Notes under the pieces: generated by a model
Database searches by the model: none
Told to the model about the DNA's origin: nothing
What the model saw: only the letters and a program-made list of their open reading frames with translations
Made by a program: the position numbers and the translations under genes
Assembly: GCA_963995505.1 (NCBI GenBank)
Contig: OZ023192.1
Span: 154,001 to 218,000, forward strand
DNA length: 64,000 bases
Direction: 5' to 3'
DNA from: Hypericum androsaemum
Taxonomy: Eukaryota > Streptophyta > Magnoliopsida > Malpighiales > Hypericaceae
Shown here: piece after piece, positions 46,842-59,239 of the stretch
Layout: every line of letters begins with the position of its first letter
Numbering within the stretch: position 1 is the first letter of the stretch

Positions 46842-47486
46842 TATTCTAATTAACATAAAAAAGGTCGACTGGCAGCTGCACGAACCCTTCGCGACCTGCC
46901 TGGACCTTGCCCGTCCAACTAAGCCAGCCACATCACCAATTTTTGATGACGTGGCATCTCCCCTCTCTCTTTTCTCCCTCCTCCTTCTTCTTCTTCTTCT
47001 TTTGCCAGGTCAAATAGCAGGATCTGGGAAGCATGGAAAGCTTTGGAAATACACTAAGTGGATGAATGCTATTGTTAATCCATCGGATGGCATGATTTAA
47101 ATTTATGTAAATTTGGGTTTTGGTTCTTCTTCTTCTGCTTGAATCTGCTATTTGACCTGGCACAGAAAAGTACTCAACAAGAAGCATGCCTCTCGAAATT
47201 GCGTGGTGGTGGGCAAATCTCATTCAGGCCCATAACATACATTAAAAAAAGGTATCTGATGAAAGTTGTTGGTTGCTCATCCAAAAAGGGAAAACAAGGA
47301 AAGAAATAAATGTGGCCCAAGTAAATACCACATTTGTTGAAGAGATAATGGAGAATTATAAATACTATGGGAGGAGAAATTTTATTAATAATAATGGGCC
47401 GATTCGTTGGAGCCCCACTTGGCCTTGAATTATAGATTGAAGTTGGAAGTGGAGGGGACCATCAATATCGGATTGTAGATTCTGGG
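46842..47486. other. Intergenic spacer
   Basis: No gene is supported. Short CTT/TTC-rich runs occur near 46980 and 47125. Confidence 0.5.
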
Positions 47487-47842
47487 GGATTTTTTCTGAA
47501 ATGTGTAAAAATATACATATTTTTTCTAAATAGGCAAAAAGTTATATATATTTTTTTAAATATGTTGAAAAATTATTTAATATTAAAATATTATACTGTA
47601 CACATGTCGGGAGATCAAAATAAAATAATAATAAAAATTAAGTAGAAGCGCCATGACAACATGATATATATTTTTTTCTATCTCCCGACATGTGTACAGT
47701 AAAATTAAGTGAAATATATTTTTCTATCTCCCAACATGATATATATATTAAATAATCTTTTAACCTATTTAGTGAATATGTATAACTTTTTGCCTATTTA
47801 GGGAAAATATGTATATTTTTTGTCAATTTCAGAAAAAATCTC
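47487..47842. mobile_element. MITE with long inverted arms
   Basis: Both arms read inward as GGGATTTTTTCTGAAAT or GAGATTTTTTCTGAAAT, then TATACATATTTT and CTAAATAGGCAAAAAGTTAT. GATTCTGG is duplicated on each side (47479-47486, 47843-47850). The interior carries inverted copies of TCTCCCGACATGTGTACAGT. 356 bp, non-coding; an 8 bp duplication would fit a hAT-type origin. Confidence 0.82.
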
Positions 47843-47850
47843 GATTCTGG

Positions 47851-49174
47851 TCTTCTAAAAAAATGTAGTTTCTCTAGCACTGAATTAGTATTATTTTGCT
47901 AAAAATCACATACATTGTAATAAAATACAGAATAATTAATATTCTAACTAAATATAATTAATAAAAATTTAACAGATTTTAATAAAACTCCATCTCGAAA
48001 CTTGTTAACGAGGCACTGAAATTGCGATGCTATCCTCTCACTCTTTTCTACGGCTGTAGGTTCAGGGATTTTCTTGCAAACCGTAGTCCGGCCCAGGCCA
48101 GGCCATGAACATTTTAGGTGAGGTCGGCTCAAGTAAACTATTGGGCGAGAAAGCCCATTATGTGTGCATTTCCCATCCTAACTCCCAAGTCAAAGCCTCT
48201 TTTTCTTCAAAGCTTTGATATCTAAATAGGTCGGCCTGAACCTATTTCAGGGCCTTCTCAAAAACCTATTTCATAAGGTAATTATTTTAATAATACTTTT
48301 TAAGCTTACTGAGATTTGAATTCAAGTAAGTGTCTTATTACTTGAACTGTTTTCAAGTCATAGCTTGGCCTATGGTAGTGACTTCCGAACCGGCGTTGAG
48401 GAGTAAGACAATTTTGACGGGGCTGGATTGAGTACGGAATGCCCCCATTCCAAACGATTTGGAGTAAAGGACACACGTAGTTTTTTTTGTTGCAAAAATG
48501 TGGAATCACAGGGACCACAATAAAAAAAGTCACACGGGCCAGTATCATAAATGGGACATGACACGGAAAATACACTGGCCAGTATGACATAACTGGACAT
48601 GCGAGTATCACATAAAAAATATGCCGGATATGCCGGTATCATTTACTCCAAACTATTCAGAATCATTTACTTCCCTTCGTATCCAATGCGAAGCCAATTC
48701 TGACAATCGGCATTGAGGACAAAAAAATGGGGGAAGTAAAGTTATTGTCGGGAGTTTGCAAACGTAGCCAGCCTTAGCCGTTATGTCCCAATGTCTAGAC
48801 AAAAAATTTACATTCTAAAATTTTAACAAGATTATATTCAGGTAATTCAAATTTAAATTCAAATTCAAATTTATAATTAAATTAGAAATTTGTTTTACTA
48901 GTTAATTCATAAGTTGGCAGTATTAATTTCGGAAATTGTAGAGGGGGTGGGGGTGTTAGGTGCCAACTGCCAAGGAGAGAAGAAAAAGAAGAAAGAAAAG
49001 CAACATTGAAAGTGCGTCCGTCCGTCCGGTCGACTAAAAAGAGAAGCCGGCCGGCCGGCAGGCATAGTGAGTGAGTGGGGGAGTTGTGTGTTATGTCCCT
49101 TTTTTTATCGCTTAAATAATTACTTGCGCAAAACAACACATACCAACGCAACGAACTTCAAATAATTGAGGGAG

Positions 49175-49208
<34 letters not shown>

Positions 49209-49411
49209 GGACACAAATATCTAGCTGGTGGTATCGGACCCTTTTCTCTCTCACAACCTAACTCAACTACTGTTCTGTTCGGTTGAAACCCGGAAGCAGA
49301 AAACCAAGACAGATCCCCCTCCCCCCCCCCCCCCCCCCAACCCTAGAATAAGAAGAAGAACAAAACCAGAACAAGTTACTGTCAATCGAAGAGAGAGATA
49401 GAGAGAGAGAG
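47851..49411. other. Spacer and alpha-tubulin 5' flank
   Basis: 48530-48650 has degenerate GGCCAGTAT/GGACATG repeats and 48840-48880 has ATTCAAATTT repeats. The tubulin leader probably includes the (GA)n tract at 49180-49204, a poly-C run at 49321-49338 and a second GA run just before the ATG. No convincing TATA box was found. Confidence 0.5.
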
Positions 49412-51840
49412 ATGAGGGAGATAATAAGCATTCACATAGGGCAAGCTGGGATTCAGGTCGGGAACTCCTGCTGGGAGCTCTACTGCCTCGAACACGGCAT
49501 CCAGCCCGATGGCTTAATGCCTAGGTGGTTACTCTTCTTCTCCCCCTTAATACTCTACATCTCACTCTCACGTTCCTCTGCTTCTTTTCTTTAAAGGCCG
49601 AGCCTTTTCCTGCTCCGAAGCTTCAAGACTCCGACTTTTTAATCTAGAGTTGAATCTGATGATAATTTGGAAGTACCCAGTTGCTCTGGAGGATGCTGTG
49701 ACTGACTTTATATGTTGTTTGCCCCTTGTTATATACACTCGAAAGAAAGCCCCCAAATGTGATTCCATTCGTTCTTTTGCATTCCGATTCCCAGCAACAG
49801 ATCTGTCCCCTGTCTTTAGATTGTGTAGTTCTCTTTGGAGAAGATGAGAAAATTTCATTCGGGATTCTTCCCTTCCCTTTCTGGTATATTTAGCTCCGTA
49901 GATGTGTTTGTTTGTCAAATTTGCCCAGTTTGTGAGACAATTACTGGGTAGCACAGAACTTGATGAGATTCGACAATCTGTAGTCTGTAGTGACGCGTTC
50001 CTGTATTTGTCTCTGCAGTGATACCTCCCCAGGTGTGTCTCGCGATGCTTTCAACACTTTCTTCAGCGAGACAGGAGGCGGCAAACATGTCCCGAGAGCT
50101 ATCTTTGTTGACCTAGAACCGACTGTGATCGATGAAGTCAAGACCGGATCTTACCGTCAGCTCTTCCATCCCGAGCAGCTTATTTCTGGAAAGGAAGATG
50201 CCGCCAACAATTTTGCCCGAGGGCACTATACAGGTAACCACCGATTCTTCTTCTGAAAGAATGCCAAGCTTCTTCCTTGTGAATTTGTTCGAATAATTGG
50301 CTAATCTGTTTTGACTCTGTGGTCTGTAGTTGGAAAGGATGTCATAGATCTCTGCCTTGATCGGGTGCGAAAGCTAGCAGATAACTGTACTGGTTTGCAA
50401 GGGTTTTTGGTGTTCCATGCTGTGGGTGGTGGAACTGGCTCTGGCCTTGGATCATTGTTGTTGGAGCGATTGTCTGTTGATTATGGCAAGAAGTCAAAGC
50501 TTGGGTTCACCATTTATCCCTCTCCTCAGGTTGGAATTCTTTTTCTTAAGTGTAGCAGATTTTCTGGTAGTGGACTTTATACTTTTATTCCCATAATTGG
50601 GTCCTTTGATGCATGCTTGCGGGTGTAACCATCAGTAAGATCTTAACCAGGCTTTGCTTCCATATCAATGTGCCTTCGCTAACTCTGTATTTTAATAGAA
50701 CCAACATGTCCGCTGAATTCTGTTATTGTCTGAAGAGTTATCTTCTGTCTTATCTGAGTTGTTGAAACCAGATGTACTCTCCTGAAACCGGAATTGTTCG
50801 GATTGGCATACTCTATAGTAGGGAGTAAAATTACATTGATTATTGAATTTGCATTATTTGTGATTGTAGGTCTCAACAGCCGTTGTGGAGCCGTATAACA
50901 GTGTGCTCTCCACTCATTCTCTGATTGAGCATACAGACGTACTAGTGCTCTTGGATAATGAAGCCATTTACGATATTTGCAAGAAATCGTTGGATATTGA
51001 AAGACCGACCTACACCAACTTGAACAGATTAATTTCTCAAGTCATATCGTCCCTGACAACTTCATTGAGGTTTGACGGAGCAATCAACGTTGACATAACA
51101 GAGTTTCAGACCAACCTTGTGCCATACCCCCGCATCCATTTCATGCTCTCATCATATGCCCCAGTAATTTCAGCAGAGAAAGCATACCATGAGCAATTGT
51201 CAATTCCTGAGATCACAAATGCTGTGTTTGAGCCTTCAAGCATGATGGCAAAGTGCGATCCAAGGCACGGAAAGTACATGGCGTGCTGTTTAATGTATCG
51301 AGGAGATGTTGTTCCCAAGGATGTCAATGCTGCTGTCGGTTCAATCAAAACCAAAAGGACCGTTCAGTTTGTTGACTGGTAAGAGAAAACTAGGACACAT
51401 TCTCGTTGGTAGATGGCTGATTGAGAATGTTCTCATTATCATCCCTTTAATCAGCTCATGTTATGAATAACTTGTTTGTTGTTTTCGCCTCTAATTTGAC
51501 CCAATATCCAAATGGACTTTGCAGGTGTCCTACTGGCTTCAAATGCGGTATTAACTATCAGCCTCCGACAGTTGTACCTGGTGGTGACCTTGCCAAGGTG
51601 CAGCGTGCCGTATGCATGATCAGCAACAACACAGCCGTAGCTGAAGTGTTCTCCCGTATTGATTACAAGTTTGATCTCATGTATTCCAAGAGGGCCTTCG
51701 TTCACTGGTATGTCGGTGAAGGTATGGAAGAAGGGGAATTCTCAGAAGCACGTGAAGATCTCGCAGCCCTCGAGAAAGATTACGAGGAAGTTGCTGCTGA
51801 GGATGCTGGAGAAGAAGAAGAGGAGGGGAGCGAATACTGA
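49412..51840 (+). CDS. Alpha-tubulin, TUA1-like isotype
   Basis: Alpha subunit of microtubules. Five exons, 49412-49524, 50019-50233, 50330-50529, 50870-51378 and 51525-51840, give exactly 450 residues. Seen: MREI start, [20 protein letters not shown], the tubulin signature GGGTGSG (~142-148), the HYTVGKDV segment and an acidic tail ending EEEEEGSEY with the detyrosinatable Tyr. At position 40, where most alpha-tubulins have an acetylatable Lys within SDKTVGG, this protein has [12 protein letters not shown], so Thr replaces Lys. Arabidopsis TUA1, a male-gametophyte isotype, also lacks Lys40 and has a similar loop, which suggests orthology. No break is seen. Confidence 0.96.
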
Positions 51841-52701
51841 TTAAGCTATTTTCTCCATTTGCTCGTGTGCGTGTGTTTGCTTCATTGAACTTTACTTCAT
51901 GGTTCCGTAGCGAGTATCGTGCGTTCCTCAGTACATTGTTCTGCAGTATTAAGGAAGTGTCGTGCTACAAGAATAGGCATTGGTTCTACATCAGTTCCAT
52001 TGCACATATAGCGCCCCATGCTCCCTGTGTTGTAGAGGATAGACTTGTAACTACGAGCTCTCTCTTTTGTACTTCACCGCTTAAGCCCTTCAAACTCTTG
52101 CGATCCATTTGTTGTATTTGTATTGAAGAAAACTCGTTTGTTAGAATTGGAAGTTACAGTTTTCAGTGGACCACATGAACTCAACTTGATTTCATTCTCT
52201 GTTTTTCTTACGTCTATGACCATTTGGTACTCACTTCGGAGTCATATCCTCGGATATTGGATGCAGAGGGCGAGGGTGATCGATCTTGTTACATGAATCC
52301 GTGACGCCTACATTCATGAGCATGCACATCATTCATCTAGTAAATTCAATCACATGTTCATTTAGGTCTTCCAACATGACATGACCATCCCTCCAAGTCT
52401 TCTGTTGAAGATTAGTCATACAGAATAATACTTGGTCAAGGAGTTGAGTACATGAATTCCATTGATCAAAGGACCACACGGCCTTTACTTACAAGTAATC
52501 GCTGTCCTCGACTATACAATTGACATTCTCAAATGATTCCAGTCATTTAATTATCTTGCTTAATCTCTCCTACATATTATCAAACAAACAGATGGGAAGG
52601 ATTTCATCATTACAAACACGGACCAGAGGAGCACATAATTACATACCAATCAACAAGTCCCGTCGCTTAGCTGAGGAGGCATGACATGAGCTGGCCGGGG
52701 G
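51841..52701. other. 3' UTRs of the convergent tubulin and hydrolase genes
   Basis: Both neighbouring genes end here facing each other with ~860 bp between stops. No further gene is seen. Confidence 0.55.
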
Positions 52702-54796
52702 CTAACCTTTCAATGTAGAATGGCGCGACACGAAAGACTCGACAAGCGGGTTCACGAGGTGCGGTGCTTCGTCCTACGAGGACATCAGAGAGACATATTT
52801 TTCCATGAGATGTGACGCAAATTGAAGTATAATAATCATCAGCAAAAGAATAGTTCCGATGCATGATTTCTCATTCAATGTCCGAGAAAAACATGATCTT
52901 GACATGAACATGCTATGCAGTGTCCAAGAGGATGGCAAGAGAGGGACCTGAGGACAGTGGCCAACGTTGGGGAGGACAACGAAATCCTCGACGCAGTCGA
53001 AGTTCCTGTAAGCTCTTCCAAGCTCAATGGGTTCCCAAGGGTCCTTGTCACCCCATGCTACTATAACAGGACACTGTGGGAATCAAGAGAGATTTAGTAT
53101 CAATCTCATAGTCACATCTTGATCGGATGCAAATTTACACGCCAAACTGCACATCTCACCTTCACCAGAGGCAGTAATTCCTCAGGGAGCGGGCCCCCGG
53201 AATAGCAAATGAACTCAAGAAATACATCCACAGCGCCAGGCTCGAGCCCCGGAAGAAGAATCTTCTCGACCAGTTCTTCTGTCACCTCGGAGGTATCATA
53301 ATAACACTGACCAATGCATCAAACAATCACAACAAATGTCAGCAACGAACTGGACCTAAACATGAGCACATGATCTCGGCGTTAAAAATATCAGACCACT
53401 GAGAGTCACTTGAAGAAGAACAAGTACCTGGCATAGAATGCTTCTCACAGATTCAGGTGTGGCAACTGATCTGAAAAAGAACTTCCCGACGGCCGTGTTC
53501 CTACAAGTAAGAGCAAGACTTGATGTCAAAGTTAAATCAGATTAACTAACAGAACAAAGCCGTGTCTGCAGTATACATGCCTCAGCAAATTCTGGAAAGA
53601 TCTGATGAAAGGTCTTGCAAACCGCGGCTGCTTTGTCAAGTGAAGCATCCGCAGAGATATGTTTAAAAGTAATATGCCCTTGCAGATCTGTGGCTCTGTA
53701 ACCGATGCTTGAAGACCAACAAGCCCTGCAAAAGGAGAAATGCATATGAAGAATGAAATGAACTTTGGAACTGAGATCTGACACAAACCAAGCCGAAAGC
53801 GTAACGTTTTACCTCCTATGGAGTTGCATATGAAGAATGCTTCATCCTTGACTACTTGGACGCAAAAGTCGTTTAGTTGGGTGCCCCATGTCTCGAACGT
53901 ATAGAAGGAAGCATCATCACCAAAATCGCGGGGATTTGGCTTGTCCGAATATCCGTAACCAATAAGATCAATCGCGTATACTCTATGCGACTTTGCAAGA
54001 ACGGGTATGTTTTTCCGCCAATGATCACTGAAGACAATGGTCATTGGGTTACAATTAAGAGCACTGATAATATGAAACCAAGCAATCTAATAACCAAGTA
54101 CATGAAAAAAGATTGTCTTGGCATCCATGGGAACATATCTAACCTTCGAATTCGACTGCTGCTCCGAGTATCTATTTCGCATTAACGGGAAGATATACCA
54201 AGCACATACATACATACATACATACATACATACATACATGTGTAGGTCCTCGGAATCTCGACAGACAAGCAAAAGGAAGCACCGGAAAGTAGAGCAGTTT
54301 AAGATGATGGTGCAACGGATACCTAGAGAAAGCAAGATGTCAATGGTGTAGAGACCTGTTTGCTCCAAATCCATGAACCAGAACAAGAGCTGGCCCGCTT
54401 TCTCCCGAGTGCTGATACCGGATCGTATAGCCCTTCCAATTCCATGTGCTATTGCAAAAAGATTTAAGCATCAAACAAGCAAGCAAATCATCATCAGAAG
54501 AAGAACAACTTAGAACGTGTGAATGAATGTCCGGATACCACGTGTTTACGAACAAAAACAAAGACATGAACTGATAGTTGGTTGTACCTGGTATGAACAA
54601 GGGGGGAGGTGACTCCAATCTGATCACTAGCCGAGCAAAGCACCTTCCTCCTCCTCCTCACTGCACCAGCATGGGATTTCGCACGAGGATGAGCTACCGG
54701 CCGGACATTACAACGACTTGCAGTGATGGTGCAACGGTTAACAACTGACCAAAGGGGCGGCAACTGTAGCTGTGTAAGAGAATTGGTCACCGCCAT
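52702..54796 (-). CDS. Alpha/beta hydrolase, At5g19850-like, probably plastidic
   Basis: Eight exons, 54796-54588, 54448-54356, 54027-53813, 53725-53581, 53500-53428, 53306-53160, 53073-52948 and 52773-52702, join to 359 residues. The start is the ATG of MAVTNSLTQLQLPP; the longer upstream frame uses TTG. The first ~65 residues are Ser/Arg-rich with few acidic residues, fitting a transit peptide. The fold shows LVLVHGFGAN (oxyanion loop), a nucleophile elbow ICNSIGGLVG with Ser, the acid in WGDKDPWEP and His in NVGHCPQDE. The sequence matches the At5g19850 group of predicted plastid hydrolases; its substrate is not established. The intron after 53581 must use a GC donor (AG|GCATGT) to keep frame. 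Confidence 0.92.
54205..54240 (+). repeat. (CATA)n microsatellite in a hydrolase intron
   Basis: About nine tetranucleotide repeats within intron 2 of the hydrolase gene. Confidence 0.9.
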
Positions 54797-55889
54797 TTTT
54801 CTCCTCCTCCTCAAGAATTGGACAGTCGGTCGGATAACGAATGAGCGTTAAAATGTAACGTAGGAAGGAAGGAAGGGCGGGAGAGGGTGTTGGGTTGGTT
54901 GTGGTGGTTAGTGTTGGTACACGTACACCATCTCATCCTAGTTGGGGTCCCGCCTCTCTTCTCTACTTAAAACTTTTCCTTGGTACACGTACACTTGTCG
55001 AACTTGGTTCAACTACGAACCAATTTCCCTCCCGGTGTAAGGTCGGACCTACTTGCTTTCTTTTATGAATAGTTGTGCATCGGTCTGGTTGGATCGTGTT
55101 TAATAACAACGGTTTAAAGAACTAATAGAAACAAATCTAATATAAGAGAGAAAAAAGGGATAAATAATGTTAAAGTCATCACCATCGTAGAAAGCCGGCC
55201 AGAAACACAGCCAACGCCCACGCATAATATATGCGTGACATGCCGGATTTTACAAATAACCACATTTGTGTGTCCAGACATGAACTTAATAATCGACATG
55301 CGCATTTAATTTGCCGTGGCCAGAAACACAACCAACGTCCACGCATAATATAATTGATCATTCAATTTCTAAGTCGATTGGGTACGTTTGTGCATATATG
55401 CCATTCCTATCAACTCCCAACAGTTAGACAATAATATCTTAATCTTAATGTAATAAAGTAAAAATCCTTTTTTGGTTTCGTCCGACACTATGAAAATGTC
55501 AAAACTTTCCTTTCATTAATTGAGATAGTTTGGCTTGTCCTTTACATTAATCACACGATTCATTTTTTTTAGGGGTTCACGATTCATATTGATATATGAA
55601 AACAAATTTGTAGAACTCCACCACCGTCGCCATTTTTTCGCTCGCCAGGTCCACGCCACTGCCGTCTGCTCCACCTCCCCTTGCTCCTCTGGGCCCACCC
55701 TCTTTCCGGCCGCCGGGAAAGCTTGCCGATGGAGCCCAGAGCCAGGGAGCCCATGGTTTGGAGGGATTTAAAAAGCCAGGGGGTCTCTCACTTGCAAGGA
55801 GACAGAGGGGCATTATTGGTATTTCCCCATGGCCACTTCAGGCATAATTCTGCGGTCGTCGTCGTCTTCTTCATCCCCCTACCTTAGTA
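54797..55889. other. Hydrolase 5' flank and spacer
   Basis: A 35 bp direct repeat (GGCCAGAAACAC...ACGCATAATATA) occurs at 55198-55233 and 55318-55352. 55620-55890 is a GC-rich island with open frames on both strands but no recognisable protein. Confidence 0.55.
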
Positions 55890-55897
55890 CTCTTTTC

Positions 55898-57385
55898 TAG
55901 GAGTGAGTTTGGCGCGATTTTGCGGTGTCGGTGTAAAATTTGACACCGCACCGCACTTTTCAATTTCGTAAAATTCACACTGTGCGGTTTGCGGTTTGGG
56001 ACAAAACCGCGGTGTTCGGTGTGGTGCAGTTTGTGTGCGGTGCGGTGTGGGTTGCGGTTTTGTCACCATAATATTTGGGCCAATTTTGCATGACCCATTT
56101 CAGTAGGCCCAATTTGAGAAAAATGGCTAATTTGATCAAAAATTCAACAGCAACCAACGAAATTCAGCCCACAAATTTATCCATTTCAATAGGCAAAAAA
56201 TTTAGCCCACAAATTCACAACAAACTCAAAAAATTGTTCAACAAATTCGAAACATGTTCAACAAAGTTCACAGCAAGAGTTCACAACAACAATCCCCTGC
56301 AAATTCAACAAGTTCCCTTTCAAGAAAGAAAATTCAACAAGAACAGTAGCAAGTTCACAACAAGCTGCAAATTCAACAAGTTCGTCTAAGCAGCTCCTTT
56401 AATCATCATCTTCGGCTTCAAATTCTTCCTCAAGTTCTGCAAAATAACACAAAAAATACAATTAGAACTTAAATGTATGGTTAAGAAAATGCAAGATCCA
56501 TAAACACAATCAGATATAGTAATCTCTTGGGAACTATCAACATCTAACAAACCTAAGCATAATTACGAACCTAATCATAATCTAACAAAAACAATATAGT
56601 TTAGGAACAAGTTCGAACAGTATAATTACGAATTAACTAATATTTACGAACAGCAATATAGTTTAGGAATTTTACCATAAAGAATCAAATTTATCTCTGG
56701 GGAGTCAGAGTGAGAGGACGACAGAGAGAGAGGGTTCTGAAAGCCGAACGAGGTTTTAGGGTTCTGAAAGAAATTAAACAAATTGAACAATAATTAAACG
56801 AATTTAAATATTTTTACCTTATGGGTTCTGAAAGTCGAACGGGGAGGATGGAACACAGAGAGAGCGGAGGGAGAGGCGGAGGACTCCGGTGGTGGTCGTC
56901 ACTCACCGGAGGTTCTAGGCTCCGATTTGAGATTTCTGATTTAGGGATTTTTCGATTTGGGGTTTAGGATATCGGAGAATTTAGGGATTTGGGATTTTAT
57001 GCTAGAGGGAGAGGTGGGGGACTCCGGTGGTGGTCGCCGGTGAGATTTATCAGCCTCGCGGCCTTGGTGGTCGCCAGAGGTGGAGGCCCGGAGGGAGGGA
57101 GGGCGAGAGCTAGGAGAGGGAAAGAAAAAAATAAATCTTCAGGGAGAGAGAAATGGTTAGGAAGGGAAAAAACTGAATATATATATACTTATATAAACGA
57201 CGTCGTTTAATATAATATTCGGTGTGCGGTTTTGCGGTGTGGTACGAAACAAAAATGCAGCCGCGCCGCAATGTGCAGTTTCGGTGTGAAACTGCACCAC
57301 TGAACCGCTTCAGCTTTGCGGTCTGGTTTTTTCTCGGTTCAAAAAGTGCGGTTTTCGGTTTAGATCAGTTTTTGGCTCACTCCTA
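55898..57385. mobile_element. Non-autonomous hAT element
   Basis: Perfect 10 bp terminal inverted repeats TAGGAGTGAG / CTCACTCCTA, flanked by a perfect 8 bp duplication CTCTTTTC (55890-55897, 57386-57393), the diagnostic hAT pattern. Subterminal regions at both ends (55910-56070, 57210-57360) are dense in GCGGTGTGCGGTTT-type words, as in Ac-like elements where transposase binds subterminal repeats. The 1488 bp element has no transposase frame; the middle is AT-rich, with GA-rich and GGTGG-rich stretches from 56700 to 57130. Confidence 0.92.
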
Positions 57386-57393
57386 CTCTTTTC

Positions 57394-58560
57394 TTCTTCG
57401 CTTGCACTTTTTTGGCATTTTATTTCGGTTTTCGAAGGGTTTTGCTCTTCCTGTTATAATCCGGACGACCGGTCATCTGTTCGGGAGGACGAGCATTTGA
57501 GCGCATGAAATAGGATGCACCGCTGGTGGACCATAAGAACAATAGTCCATTGGGCGTGTCGGCCCACTAACCCACTTGTTGTTTAATGCTAACCTTATTT
57601 GTGGGTAAAAGATATTCACCATCATTAGTATTTTACAAACTTTAGCTTATGGTTACTAAATATATTTTTTTATCACCGGGTCGCATTGCAAGTTTTTTTG
57701 ATTTTTTTGAAATTTTAAAAATTTCAAAGTTAGATCGTACAATACTGACGTAATATAGATGGTAATAAAAAAAATAGTGACCATAGGTACGTGGATATCT
57801 ATACGGTTGACAAATACAACATGATAAGAATTATGAATCTCTGTAACTTATAATGAGAGGAACCGATAAGAATATTTCAAGTTCGGATTTTTAAAGTACA
57901 ACAATATTAAATAATCATTACTAATAAAAATTTGTTCAAATAACAAGAGACTTGGACTTAGAAATTTGTATTCAAACCTAATGAGTATAAAAATTATTAT
58001 TGGGAGAGTCATCCTTAAAATAGGGTCTGACACTCTTAATATTAGAGCTTTGACAAAAAAATAAAGTATTAAGATTTATTCATTTCGATAAGCCATGTCA
58101 TAAGATAACTCATGAGTGTGTTCTTAAATATGCTAATAAAATCAATCAAAAGTAAATATAAATATAAAACCATAGATTATGGTCCCTATATGTCAAACTG
58201 GGTAACTATATGATATTACATTTCCACTCAACCTCTTACATAAAATTAAAAAGACAAAATTCAATTTAGTACCATAAACTTTAATGTCTTTTTTTAATCA
58301 AGTACCATGTTATTTCATTTTTTTGTGACATGATAAATTTGGAATACCTTTGTCACCAAAAAGGAAAAAATTACAGTTTACTTGGTAACAATCATTAAAC
58401 TAAGTTTTATTAAGGTGAATTTTTTTCTTAGTAAAAAATTAGTTAATTTCGTAAAAAATTTCAAAATTACTTTTTAAAGTGGTAAATTTTTTGTAAGATC
58501 TTAAACCTCTTTTTTAGGTAGTTTGGTGCCACACCGTGGAAATATTAAAACTACTCTTTT
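57394..58560. other. AT-rich spacer
   Basis: No gene or recognisable element was resolved here. Confidence 0.55.
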
Positions 58561-58583
58561 AGTTCAATCGTGGTGATGTTGGC

Positions 58584-59214
58584 CTAGTCGAGGAGGGAGA
58601 CGGGAACGGCGCCGTCGAGGGATGGGTTGATCTTGGCAGACACGATGGGGATGAAGGGGGAGGAATCAGGGAGGAATATTCTGGCGCGACAAAGTGGATA
58701 GTTGGCGTGGGATTGGAGCCAGATGTTGATGCAGTCCACGTGAAAGAGGTAGAAGCAGGCCGAGAGAGTCCTCACATAGTCGTTCTCTTCGAATTCCAAC
58801 AAACACACTGCGCAATCTTGCAAAACATTATCGTTCGATGGTGGATTGTAGAGGGAGAGAGGGATCGTCTTGTAGTCATCAAGCCCGTAAGGAGAGTACA
58901 CGTGGAAGCCAGCGGCCCGTTGGGGGAGGAATAGTCGAACGGGATGGGAGGAGAGTCAAAGTTGGAGAACGTGGTGGAGTAGGATGGAGGCAGGGGTAGG
59001 TAACCAGTAGGAAGGCCACCGCCACAACGACAACCATGGCGATGAGCGGCGGGCTGAAGTCCATGCCCGAGACTCCGGTGTTGCTTGTCGACTGACTGAC
59101 TGATGACGAGGACGTTGTCAGCGTGGTCGTGGATGCGTGTCCTGCAGAAAGAGATGGTGATGGGGCCCACAAGAGAGACGAAGAAGGAGAAAGGAAGTGA
59201 GCTCCGGCCATCAC
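58584..59214 (-). pseudogene. Broken ATL-type RING-H2 gene
   Basis: The remnant follows the ATL E3-ligase layout: an N-terminal hydrophobic helix (PPLIAMVVVVAVAFLLVTY), a GLD motif (YSPYGLDDYKTIPLSLYN) and a RING-H2 segment beginning DCAVCLLEFEENDYVRTL. These lie in three different reading frames, so two frameshifts separate the helix, the linker (YLPLPPSYSTTFSNF) and the GLD/RING part. In the RING, the His in the usual CxH position is Tyr (CFYLFH) and the first Cys of the final CPLC pair is Tyr (NYPLC), removing two zinc ligands. Intronless, as usual for ATLs. No active ligase is expected. Confidence 0.85.
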
Positions 59215-59239
59215 ATATATATTTTTTCCCTTTTCACCT

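Noticed and set aside
48530..48660. Degenerate GGCCAGTAT/GGACATG repeats and a 90-codon minus-strand frame
   Set aside because: Short irregular repeats; the open frame has no family features.
55577..55813. GC-rich open frames on both strands near 55620-55890
   Set aside because: Composition-driven; no recognisable domain or splice sites. Possibly a decayed fragment but not supportable.
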